A DNA stretch of 64,000 nt from Halicephalobus mephisto. Its lineage: Eukaryota > Nematoda > Chromadorea > Rhabditida > Panagrolaimidae. The notes below the pieces were generated by a model that was not told the origin of the DNA, did not search any database, and saw only the letters and a list, made by a program, of their open reading frames with translations. Made by a program: the position numbers and the translations under genes. The stretch spans positions 62,001 to 126,000 of the forward strand of contig SWDT01000038.1 of assembly GCA_009193035.1 (NCBI GenBank). The letters are read 5' to 3'. Numbering within the stretch: position 1 is the first letter of the stretch; every line of letters begins with the position of its first letter. This document shows positions 36,189-48,400 of this stretch, in pieces.

Positions 36189-37482
36189 AACAGGAAGCAG
36201 TTGACACGCTGAACCGGCTACTGCTCTTTTTCAATTTCAAGCACACCTTTTAGGGTCGTTTATGCGCGACCGCAAGTCTTCCTTCTTCTGTTCCATCACT
36301 GCCTCTTCTGGCGCCAGACGGAGCAAGGAAAGCGGAAAAAACTTTGGGAACCTGATGAATCTCAAGACCAAAGAATTTTTCTCTTCCGGTCATATAAGGA
36401 ATAAAATTTAATTAATTATAAAATTTAAAGATTTTGACAATTCCAAAAAATTTCATATAAATTTAAATAACTTTGAAAATTTGATGAATTTATAAAAATC
36501 AAAGAATTTTTCTAATCATAATGAGTAAAATTTATTTAATTATAAAATTTTTAATTTTAAAATTGCAAAAAATTAAAATTTCATAATTTGTTAAATTTCA
36601 TAAATTTAAATAACTTTGAAAATTATAAATTTTTTAAAATAATTTTATAAATTTAAATAACTTTGAAAACTTCACGACATTAAAGATTTACTTTTTGTAA
36701 TTTATTAAATTTTATTTTTCGTATAAATTTGAAATTTTTTATAATTATATAAAAATTAGAAAATTTATTTTTAGAATAAATTCCAAATTTTAAGGAAATT
36801 GTAAAAATTGAGGTCGAAACAATTTCATAAAAATTTTATTGTTGGATTTTTACGGTAGTAAGTTTTTTTTCGCAATTTTTTAAATTCCCGCGAAAAAGAA
36901 AAAATAACTTTGTAAAAACGGAAAAAGTGGTAAATCTGACTTTTTTGTCTAAAGTTTAGGATTTTCTAGACAATTTCAATAGTTGATGACAATAGAAATT
37001 TTAAAAATCTTTATTTTTGATTTTTTGAATTCGCGCGCAAGAGCGAGTGAAAGTAGAAAAAAGACAAATCTGGCAAATGATTGCCAAAACCGACTCGCTC
37101 TGTTCTCACTCTCGCGCTCTCCTTTTTTACCTAAATTCCTGAATTTTCGCGTTTAGAAAATTTATAAAAACTTCAATTTTTAACTTATGACATTATGATT
37201 ACTACTAAAAAGACAATCAGCCATTAAACATCTAAATATCTACCCAAAATATTTAACAAACCAAAAATCTCATAATTTAAAACAAACTCTTTCCTCGAAA
37301 TCAAACCTGTTCAATTTCATCAAAAATTAAAACTTACCTTTGACTTAATTTTAAAAACCAAATTACTCAATGATTTCATCATTTATAATTACACATAATC
37401 ATCAAGATAATCGAACCACAAAGGTTCTTAAACTCAATTACTTTGAAAATACAAATTAAAAATCTGATAAATGATAACTGAC
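36189..37482. other. Intergenic between transporter start and lin-45 end
   Basis: 36189-36380 is less AT-rich and probably the transporter promoter. 36400-36830 is AT low-complexity. 36884-37140 is a reverse family A copy. 37160-37482 would include the lin-45 3' UTR. Confidence 0.6.
36884..37140 (-). repeat. Dispersed repeat family A, reverse copy
   Basis: Near-identical to the reverse complement of 44510-44790 over ~250 bp, including the GGCAA..TTTGCC core and the segment agaaaatcctaaactttaga. The two copies bracket the lin-45/mak-2 cluster. Confidence 0.85.
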
Positions 37483-40400
37483 TTAGTCCTCAACCGTAAA
37501 TCCCGAAAGAGGTCCAGGAGACATGTATTTTGGTGTTCTAGGAGCTGCAGAAGTATGCAAAGACGAATCCAACTCGTCCGCATTCGTCGTCACAGCGTGA
37601 TGTTCCCCAGCTTTTCTAGCTTTATAAACATAAGAATCACTCTGAGATCTGGTTAATTTCGGCAAATTTTGAGCAACTCTGTCTAATCCTTGTTTTACCT
37701 AAAAAAATAAAAATTATTTATATATAAAATTATTTAAAAACCAACCTCATCGAATTCTGTACGATTTTCAGGTTCATATTCTACACATTGAGACAACAAA
37801 TTCTTCAATTTCTGCGGAGTATCCGGTCGAAGAAGGGCCAGTTTAGGTTTCAAAAGACCACGACCAACCATAAATATGATTTGATCTCGACTGTTGATAT
37901 TATCATAAGGCAATCGAGCCGTAAGAAGTTCATACAAGCAAATGCCAAACGAATAAACATCAGAACGAGTTGTATGTTCACGCATCCTGATAACTTCAGG
38001 GGCCTAAAAAATCGAAATTTTAAAAATAACAAAATTAAAATAAACTTTTAAAATACTTTCGAAAATTTAATTTTCTTTAAAATTTAGTTTAAAAAATAAT
38101 TTGAAAATTTTAATTTGATTTTTAAGTTATTTTTAAAACCCCACTTACCATCCATAAAATAGATCCAGTTGGTTGCTGAGCTTGTTGTCCAGCACTCCAT
38201 CGAGTCTTCACTGTAGCAAGTCCGAAATCACCTATTTTTACAGTATTATCCTCTGTCAGGAAAATGTTATTCGTTTTCAAGTCTCTGAAATTCAAGAATT
38301 ACATTATTACAAAAATAAAAATAAACAATTTAACAAAATTGTCTCGACGGGAATTTTTCAGTTTTAGAAACCAAAGTAGCCTAAAATTTCTACTTTGTGG
38401 GATGCTTCTGTCGCGATTTTATATACTTTTTAACTAATTATATATCGTAAAATTCACACATAAACTTTTCTATAAAATGATCTTGACGCGAATTTACAGA
38501 AGTTTTTAAAAATCAAAGCAGTCCAAAATCTTCATTTTCTGCAATTTTATACTTTTTCGAAATCACCCATCTATAATAAAATTGATATATGAAAATTTAA
38601 AAAAATAGTCTCAAAGCGAATTTCTAAAATCTCCCAAAAACCAAAGTAACCTAAATTTTTTCCTTGACAACTGTTTCGTCATCAATTATTTCAAACTACT
38701 TCTTAAATACATCTAAAACCTTCTAAATTACAGTATACACAACAGAAAACTTTCTAAAATTAATCTCCATATATCAAACTATTCCTAAAAACTTTAAAAA
38801 TCGCGTAAAATATTATAATCTCTCAAAAACATTCATTTCTTTGTAAAAAAACAAACCTGTGAATAATATTCTTCGCGTGTAAGTAGCTCATACCATGAAC
38901 AATCTGTCGACAAATTTTAATAATCATCGCTAAAGAAAACTCGATCCTAGGTTCAACGACATGGATATGATGATATAAGGACGATCCTTGACACCATTGA
39001 GTGACAATTGCCAATTGCGGATCCCTGACCCACCCCATAAAATTCAGAATATTCGTGTGCCTTGTGTTTCTTAACAGAGCCATTTCGTTCCTGAATGCCT
39101 TGAGCAAAGTAGGTCCAGGATTTCCAACATTCAAAACCTTGATTGCAACATCGCCTGAAATAATTTTTTAGAAATATCTAACTTCTGAAGATTATTCTAA
39201 AAAAACTAAAGTTCTATTTCCATATTTTAAAAATCCTGAGGTAGTAGATAAGTCGTGATTTTTAGGACCAGAAATGTACCAGATATATCGTAAAAACCAT
39301 ATATGAACTTTTTCATAAAATGGTCTCAACACGAATTTCTACAAGTTTTTAGAAATTAAAATAGTTCGTAATTTTAGTTTTGAGTGGTGATTATTTCGAA
39401 ATCACCCATCTATAATAAAATTGATATATGAAAATTTTAAAAAAGTCTCAAAACGAATTTCTAAAATCTCCCAAAAACCAAAGTAACCTAAATTTTTTCC
39501 TTGACAACTGTTTCGTCATCAATTATTTCAAACTACTTCTTAAATACATCTAAAACCTTCTAAATTACAGTATACACAGTAGAAAACTTTCTAAAATTAA
39601 TCTCCATATATCAAACTATTCCTAAAAACTTTTTAAATTAACCAAAACTAAACTACCTCATTAAAAAACGCTATTTATAAAAAAACTCCACTTACCGAAA
39701 TAAGTTCCCTTGAATACAGTTCCAAATGATCCACTACCTATCTTGGGACCGAAAGTGATATCCCTTGATCCAATTTCCCAATCTCCAACACTCTGCCTTT
39801 TGAATGGATTCGATTTCGCTGTTAATCCACTTGGAGAAGGAAAATTTTCTCCAGGACTTTTGCTTCTTGTTCTTGGAAAAAATTCATCTGGAATCTTCTG
39901 AGGAGGTGCCGATTGTGGAGGAGTGAGATTTGTCGATGGTCCTGGCAAATTGTCCACCATCATATGCGGAACAGGACTAGAACAAGTTGAAGTTGGACTA
40001 GTTGAAGAAGAAGAGCCATTCATCGTTAATCGAACAGGTGAAAGCGACGGATTTAACCTTGTCGTTGGAGGATATAAGGATGACGATGATGAGGACGGTT
40101 TGTCTGATCTCACATTATTCTGATTAGAAATATCGTTATTTGACGGACTGTCATTCGCAGTAGCTGGAAATTAATCATATATATAAAATTAAAAGATCCT
40201 ACACATCCAAAAACCAACGATTTCATATATCGAAAAATTAAAGTTTTATATATAAAAAATTAATGATTTCATATATAAAAAAATTAAAAACTCACTCAAA
40301 AAGTGTTGAAAACCCGAGTGCATAGAAGTCGTTTGAAGAGGACTAGGCTGAAAATTAATAATTACGTAAAATTTAAATTTTATAAAAAATTAATAAAGTT

Positions 40401-41852
40401 ATTATTTGTAAAAAATTTCAGGAATTTCGAAATATAGAAAAAAATAGAAATAAACTGAATATTAAAGTTTAATTTTTTAGAAAACAAAAAAATTTGATTT
40501 TTAGTTTTTTTTCGGATTAATTTTTTGAAATTTTTAAACTTATTTGACTTCATTAACGACTTAAATATAAAAATTTTAATAATTTTGCTTAATTATTGTC
40601 GTATATAAAAAATCTTATTTTTTATTTTTTTATAAATTTTTAAACATCCCTAACAACTTTAAAAATTTTAATTTTTGTTCATCGTTGTTTCAAATTCATG
40701 AATCACAAACTTACAGCTGTTCGAATGTAACTAATTCGCACTTTTGAGTCATATTAATGACCTTGAACAGAGTTTTCGAAAAAAATTAGGTTTTTGAAAA
40801 TAAAAAAATTCTTTTAAATTAATTTTTCAAATTTCAAAGACATTAAAAAATTAATTTTTAAATTTTAAATTCAAAAATAGTCAATTTTGAGTTTCAAAAG
40901 TAATAAAAAACAGATTTTTGATTCTTAAAAACAATAAAAATGTTTTTAATTTTCGAAAATAATAAAAATTATATTTCTTAAGTTTCAAAAATAATAAAAA
41001 AAACTAATTTTTGATTTTCGAAAATAATAAAAAACAGATTTTTGATTTTTGAAAAACACAAAATTTATGTTTTTAATTTTCAAAAGTAATAAAAAGTAAA
41101 TTTTTAAGTTTTAAAAGTAATAAAAATTCATACCAAGCCGTATTCGTCCTTGATTATGTTGATATTCGGGGCGGAAGAAGCTCGATCTCGGGGATACGGC
41201 GTCTGGTTAGCACTGTCATGACGACGAACAGCGCTTTGTCGAGTAATCTCGCCTCCCATGTGAACTGAAATAAATTTAAATATTTTACAATTGAAATAAA
41301 TTCACCTCCGGCGGATTTGTTGGAACCAGAACACAGACTATCGAGGATTTCCGTGGCGAGATCGGCGCTTCTGCCGCCGTAGGTGTAGCAGATGGACCGG
41401 AGCTGGTTCGCCATGTCCGGGTCGTGCGGAATCTGCTCCGTTAAATCGCAATACCACGGTATTTGAGCCCAGCAATTCTTGTGGAAATTGAAAAAACATC
41501 TTTCACATCGATATCCGTTCATCAGGATCAATCCGCCGCAGACATTGCACTTGCCAAAGTTGTTCTTTTTGAAAGCGTGGTTGATCGAGGACATCAGTTG
41601 CAATCCCTCGCTGTGGACCCATAGTTCTTTCTTATCCAACTGCAATGCAAGTGTTTCCAGATCAACCTTGAGATTAACGGCCGGACTCCGGGGATCTGAA
41701 GAGGAACAAACACGACACATCATGAAGTCGATATTTCGTTTTTCGAGGATTTTTATAATCGCATTTCTCGCGAGAACACCGCGTTTCACAGGCAACTTGG
41801 AATGCTGATTGAAAGGAAGATGTACCTCGATCAACAAATCATCACGGCCCAT
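37483..41852 (-). CDS. lin-45: Raf serine/threonine kinase
   Basis: Eight exons (41852-41306, 41264-41134, 40347-40296, 40163-39696, 39154-38857, 38284-38149, 38003-37746, 37698-37483) give 701 residues. Raf couples Ras-GTP to MEK. Order: Ras-binding domain from residue ~5 ([20 protein letters not shown]), C1 zinc finger ([23 protein letters not shown]; its first His-to-Cys gap is x9, shorter than the usual x12), CR2 14-3-3 site RASSAPNI, Ser/Pro linker, then kinase: [65 protein letters not shown]. The second 14-3-3 site near the end reads RSQSDS, lacking the canonical proline. There is no N-terminal extension before the RBD. The start is 186 nt from the divergent micro-gene. Confidence 0.96.
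38562..38795 (+). repeat. Dispersed repeat family C, copy 1 (lin-45 intron)
   Basis: ~230 bp containing cgaaatcacccatctataat, gacaactgtttcgtcatcaa and aatctccatatatcaaac. Near-identical to 39395-39640 and 45705-45930. Confidence 0.88.
39395..39640 (+). repeat. Dispersed repeat family C, copy 2 (lin-45 intron)
   Basis: Almost identical to copy 1, in the next lin-45 intron and in the same orientation, differing by a few bases (for example acagtagaaa versus acaacagaaa). Confidence 0.88.
40370..41130. other. lin-45 intron 2, AT-rich, no feature
   Basis: Simple AT-rich DNA with scattered aataaaaa and ttttgattttcgaaaa motifs. No exon or RNA gene seen. Confidence 0.6.
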
Positions 41853-42038
41853 CTCAGAAAAATCCGAACTACATTAAGGTACCGGACTGATTTACACTTT
41901 TGACGACGCCAATTGACACTGAAATTAATCGATTTTATATCAATAATTTTCAATAGAAACACGTCATAATGTTGTCAAGAAATTAGGAATATTATCATAT
42001 ATAAAAATTGTGTAATTAATGCGGAACAAGAAAGCAAA
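41853..42038. promoter_or_regulatory. Divergent promoter between lin-45 and the micro-gene/mak-2 pair
   Basis: Only 186 nt separate the two start codons, which point away from each other. Both transcripts must start in or near this segment, so shared control is likely. No specific site is recognised. Confidence 0.6.
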
Positions 42039-42377
42039 ATGACAAAGCATGAGCACGTACATCCAGAATGCACTTGCATCGATTTTCGCGACGAGAGCGG
42101 AGTTGGACCAAGCATGATTCGGTTTCGAACACGACTATTTCGTCATTTCCTCTGTCAGGTACTTTTGCTCCAATTTTTTCGAAATTTAAATTTTAAAACA
42201 ATTCTTATTTTAGGAATCACCTAAAATGTCACATATCTCAAGAAATTTACGATTTTTATATATGAAAATTTGTTTTTTTAGGATTTGGAGTTTTTTGAAA
42301 TGCTGTACAAGTACGGTTTTCGATATCCTCGTTTTTCCCACGACAGTCCTCAAGACGATTCGCGAAAACTGAACTGA
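42039..42377 (+). CDS. 71-residue conserved-looking micro-protein upstream of mak-2
   Basis: Two exons, 42039-42158 ([20 protein letters not shown]...) and 42282-42377 ([20 protein letters not shown]...), join in phase 0 through a GTACTT...TTTTTTTAG intron and end at TGA 42375-42377. The product is His/Cys-rich at the start ([10 protein letters not shown]) and basic-aromatic in the middle ([12 protein letters not shown]). It has no signal peptide or membrane segment. Codon choice matches neighbouring genes. The stop is 42 nt before the mak-2 ATG, with a TTTTCAG acceptor in between, which suggests an operon. Function unknown to me; the first exon alone could be a chance ORF, but the in-phase second exon argues against that. 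Confidence 0.7.
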
Positions 42378-42403
42378 CACGTCATCGGAGTTTTAAAATT
42401 TTA

Positions 42404-42411
42404 ATTTTCAG
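42404..42411 (+). promoter_or_regulatory. Probable spliced-leader acceptor for mak-2
   Basis: ATTTTCAG ends at 42411, 8 nt before the mak-2 ATG, with no matching donor required upstream. It lies 34 nt after the stop of the preceding micro-gene. Confidence 0.6.
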
Positions 42412-42419
42412 TGACCATA

Positions 42420-44162
<1,743 letters not shown>

Positions 44163-44960
44163 AATTCCGCAAAGCCATCTGTATGACGCAAAGTGATTCC
44201 TCAGTTATTTTTCGAAGTAATAGTCTTTCTCAAAGGTGTTACGAAGCTCAAGTCCAGAATCCGGACTGTTTTCGCTTCGATTGTAGTGTCTTGTTGCCGC
44301 ATGATCATAAAGTTTTGCATTCTCAGGGAAATTAAGTCAGTTACGATTCCTGAATGAGAATTTAAAGTGGAGAATTCTTTAAAACCAGAATTATTCATTA
44401 AGTACATTTGAATTCTGGAGGATTAGTGTTGGGGATTTGTTATTCTCATGGTATTGTGAAGATCAGAAATAAAAAACATCATGAAATTATTTCCGGAGGA
44501 ATTTTTAGGATATTCCAGAAAGTCCAGGAATTTAGGTAAAAAAGGAGAAAGTGCGAGAGTGAGAACAGAGCGAGTCGATTTTGGCAATCATTTGCCAGAT
44601 TTGTCTTTTTTCTACTTTCACTCGCTCTTGCGCGCGAATTCAAAAATCCCAAAAAATCATAAAAATCAAAAATAAATTTTTAAAATTTATTGTCAATTAT
44701 TGAAATTGTCTAGAAAATCCTAAACTTTAGACAAAAAAGTCAGATTTACCACTTTTTCCATTTTTACAAAGTTATTTTTTCTTTTTCGCTGAAATTCAAA
44801 ATATCAAAGTCCATCCATCAAATTTGCTTTTCAATTTTAATTATCAATTTCAACCTCAAACTACAATCATCAACTTTGATAAAAAACAAAACTAACCCCC
44901 TTACAGTGATCACCTTATTCCAAAAAAACGTTATCAAAAACTCCATCAACACAACCTAAC
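44163..44960. other. mak-2 3' UTR and repeat
   Basis: 44163-44471 is the likely mak-2 3' UTR ending near AATAAA. 44510-44790 is a family A copy in forward orientation. No other feature. Confidence 0.65.
44510..44790 (+). repeat. Dispersed repeat family A, forward copy
   Basis: Starts tttaggtaaaaaaggagaaa, carries gagcgagtcgattttggcaa and tcgctcttgcgcgcgaattc. Nearly identical to the reverse complement of 36884-37140. Confidence 0.85.
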
Positions 44961-45152
44961 ATGACGAAATCCCAAATTGCCAAACAATCCATTTCCATTC
45001 TAATCAAAAACACCCCTGCCGTACCCTTCCCCGATCCCAATCACCGTTATTTCCAAAACTATCAACTTCTCCAAAAAATAAAAAATTTTAATCAACAAAA
45101 ACTTGATTCAGGTGCTATAAAACTCCAGAAAGACTGTATAACAAAAACATAG
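44961..45152 (+). CDS. Candidate 63-residue small protein
   Basis: Single-exon ORF starting MTKSQIAKQSISILIKN and continuing with TPAVPFPDPNHRYFQNY and a helical Lys/Gln-rich end. A TTACAG acceptor-like site lies ~50 nt before the ATG, and AATAAA lies ~10 nt after the stop at about 45158-45167, which supports a real mRNA. Composition is protein-like, but no family is recognised. It could be a downstream operon gene of mak-2 or a chance ORF opposite the ogt-1 3' flank. Confidence 0.4.
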   Translation: MTKSQIAKQSISILIKNTPAVPFPDPNHRYFQNYQLLQKIKNFNQQKLDSGAIKLQKDCITKT

Positions 45153-45428
45153 CGGAATAAATAAACATTGTATGCCTATCAAATTTCAAAAGCTAAATAA
45201 TATAAAAAAATGAAGCAATTTGAGGGGGAAAGGGATATGAATAATCCATCGGAGTTATACAGCAAAATGATTCAAATACGTCGATCAACAGGATCATTAT
45301 TTACAGAATTCCATTGGAACCATCTATAAGGGTATCAGCAGTAGCAAAGTAACATCAAATCATCCAAATTAACCGGCATACTCAACATTTTGAGAAAATT
45401 AATCAACCAAAGACAATCATTGAGGTCC

Positions 45429-48400
45429 TTACTCGTTAGTAATATGATCGGGTTTTTTGCCTTCTTCATGCCGTTTCCAAATTTTGTGGAACAAATTCTC
45501 AAAATCTGTGCAATATTGCTTGACATTGAAAAGCGTTGAAGTTGTCCGAGCTTTCCATACTTTCGCTCTTGTTTGATTCAAGCTGAAAAAATAAACATTA
45601 ATGACAAAATTCGTGTGTGCATTTTTCAAAAACAATCCCGAAATTTCCAGAATTTCCAAAACCAAAGTGACCTAAAATTCCGATTTTCACCAATAGTTAT
45701 TTCGAAATCACCCATCTATAATAAAATTAATATATGAAAATTTCAAAATAGTCTCAAAACGAATTTCTAAAATCTCCCAAAAACCAAAGTAACCTAAATT
45801 TTTTCCTTGACAACTGTTTCGTCATCAATTATTTCAAACTACTTCTTAAATACATCTAAAACCTTCTAAATTACAGTATACACAGTAGAAAACCTAAAAT
45901 TAATCTCCATATATCAAATTATTACTATTTTTAAAATCACAATTATCAAAAATTCATTTTTCTTATTAATTTAAAAAAACTTACAAACTTCTATCTGTAC
46001 CAAGTTTAACTGCAATATTAACATAATCATCACGATTTTCTGCAACCAATTCTGGACATCCAAGTGCACATAACTGACTAGATGCAACTCTCGATGCAAG
46101 AGTTTCTAATGGCATTGTAATCATAGGAGTTCCTGTCCACAATATATCCATACCAGTTGTATGTCCATTACATAACGGTGTATCAAGACATACATCTGCA
46201 AGTTGTCCTCTTCTAACATGTTCTTCTTTAGCAGCAACATTTGAAAATACAATTCTTTTAATATCTAATCCACGTTCAGCACAAAATTGTAATACATGTG
46301 GTTCACCATGAAATGGAAATCTCAATAACCATAATACACTATTTGGTACTTTTTTCAATATTTCACACCACATATCCAATGTAGGAGGATCTATTTTGTA
46401 TAATTGATTAAAATTACAATAAACAATTGCATCTTCAGGTAAACCATATTGTTGACGACTTGTAACTAATATAGTTTGTGGTACTTCTTCACCTGTTGCA
46501 GCTTTAACATGTGTTTGATTTAATGTTGTTAATCCATTTTGAACAGGTACACCTTCAACATTTGCTGCAATTAATCCAGATCCAATCATTTGTTTTAATG
46601 GTTCTGTTGTTGGAACTTCAACAACAGGTAAAACAACTTCTGTTTTAACAATTGATTTTTCAGGTCCATAACTTACTTCTGCTTCACGTACAAATGGTTT
46701 AACATCTGTTTTAGCTAACAACGGTGCCAAATTAGTTGCATTAACAACAGTAACTGTATCACTATTAATTGACAAACTTTCACTTTTTTCTTTTAAAATA
46801 ACTCTTTCTGTCAAATGTTTCAACATTTGTGCATGATCACCTATGAAAAACGTATGTGGCATATATGCTAATTTCTCACTATAAGCATCTGCCAATTTCA
46901 ACGGTGATGTAACTTCATCTGTCACAATATAATCCATAAACGGTGCACCTGATGTACCTGGATATCCAAGCCACATAACCTGAATAGGAGCCGGACGTAA
47001 TGCAAATATTTCATTTCTTGCGCCTTTTGTATAACCATTCATATTAATCAATATATGAATACCATCTTTATAAATAATATCTGCTGCTGTTCCATTACAT
47101 GGTACTTGAGACAAATCAATAAAATGTTCTGCTTCATTCATTAATTTTTGTCGAAAATTAGTTCCATCATTAACAGACAATGCATAACAAAAAACTTCCA
47201 CCCGTGATCTATCATGCATTCCAGGTATTGATTGCATTAAATGACTTGTTGGATGATTACCAAAATCAGATGACACATAACCAATTCTAAGACGACATTC
47301 TTTGTTAATTTTTAAATGTGAAAAATCATATGATTGTTTTCTAAGTGCTTGAACTTTCTCAATACACAATTGTGCATGTTTTGCCGCAATTGCCATTCTT
47401 TGTTTATGTGACAACGGATACAACATTGAATGATGAGGATGTACAGACGGCAATCTTTTCTTATTAAGTTGATCTTCAACAATGGATACCAATCTTTTCA
47501 TTCTATTATCGTAATCAGTCCAATCACAAATAATTTGTAGACAATGTGCCAAATTACAAAAAGCATCCGGAAAATCAGCTTTAAGACGTAATGCTGTATA
47601 ATAACTTTGAATTGCATCTGGAATATTTCCAGAATCCTTATGAATACTTGCCAAATTACTATGAGCATCCGCAAATGCTGGATTTATTTGAATTGCTCTA
47701 GCATAACACTGCAAAGCTCCATTAATATCACCCATTTCTTTCAACGTATTTCCCATATTAGAATAAGCATCTGCAAATGTCGGCTGAATTCTAATCGCTT
47801 CCTTATAATGCATAATAGCTTCTTGTAATCTCCCTTGTTGTTGCAAAATACTTGCCAAATTACTATGAGCTGCTGCAAATTCCGGATAAGTTTCTAATGC
47901 TTTTTTATATAATTCCGTTGCTTCATCTATTAATCCTTGTTCACGCTTAATATTCGCCAAATTATTCTGTGAATCCGCATGATTTGGGCATAATTGTAGA
48001 GCTGTCAAATATGCTGCTTCTGCTTCAGCAACCAAACCTTTTTCTTTCAAAGCATTTGCTAAATTACAATAAGCATCCGGAAAATTAGGTTGAAGTTCAA
48101 TCGCTCTTTTATAAGTTTCAATTGCTAAATCAATATTTCTAAAAAAAACCAATTATTTTCCATAATTTTCAAATTTCAAAACAAACCCTTGTTCATAATA
48201 AACACATGCCAAATTCCCATGCACAACAGCATGATTCGGAACCAAAGCCAGAGCTCGAAGATATGCAGCAACAGCTCTTAAAATTTTCTATAATCAAAAA
48301 TAACTAAAAAAAACAAACCTATCAAAAATTCTTGCTTCTTTCAACACATTTCCCATATTAATTAATGCATCAACAAAATTTGGATCAAGCGATATAGCTC

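Noticed and set aside
41154..41280. Reading lin-45 exon 1 straight through intron 1 as coding
   Set aside because: The segment after GTGAATTT is intronic; splicing to 41264 gives the conserved RASSAPNI 14-3-3 motif, which the unspliced frame destroys.
45335..45526. 63-codon reverse ORF downstream of ogt-1
   Set aside because: Follows the ogt-1 stop in another frame and is probably the 3' UTR; it would need use of the GTAAGG donor-like site, for which there is no acceptor in phase.
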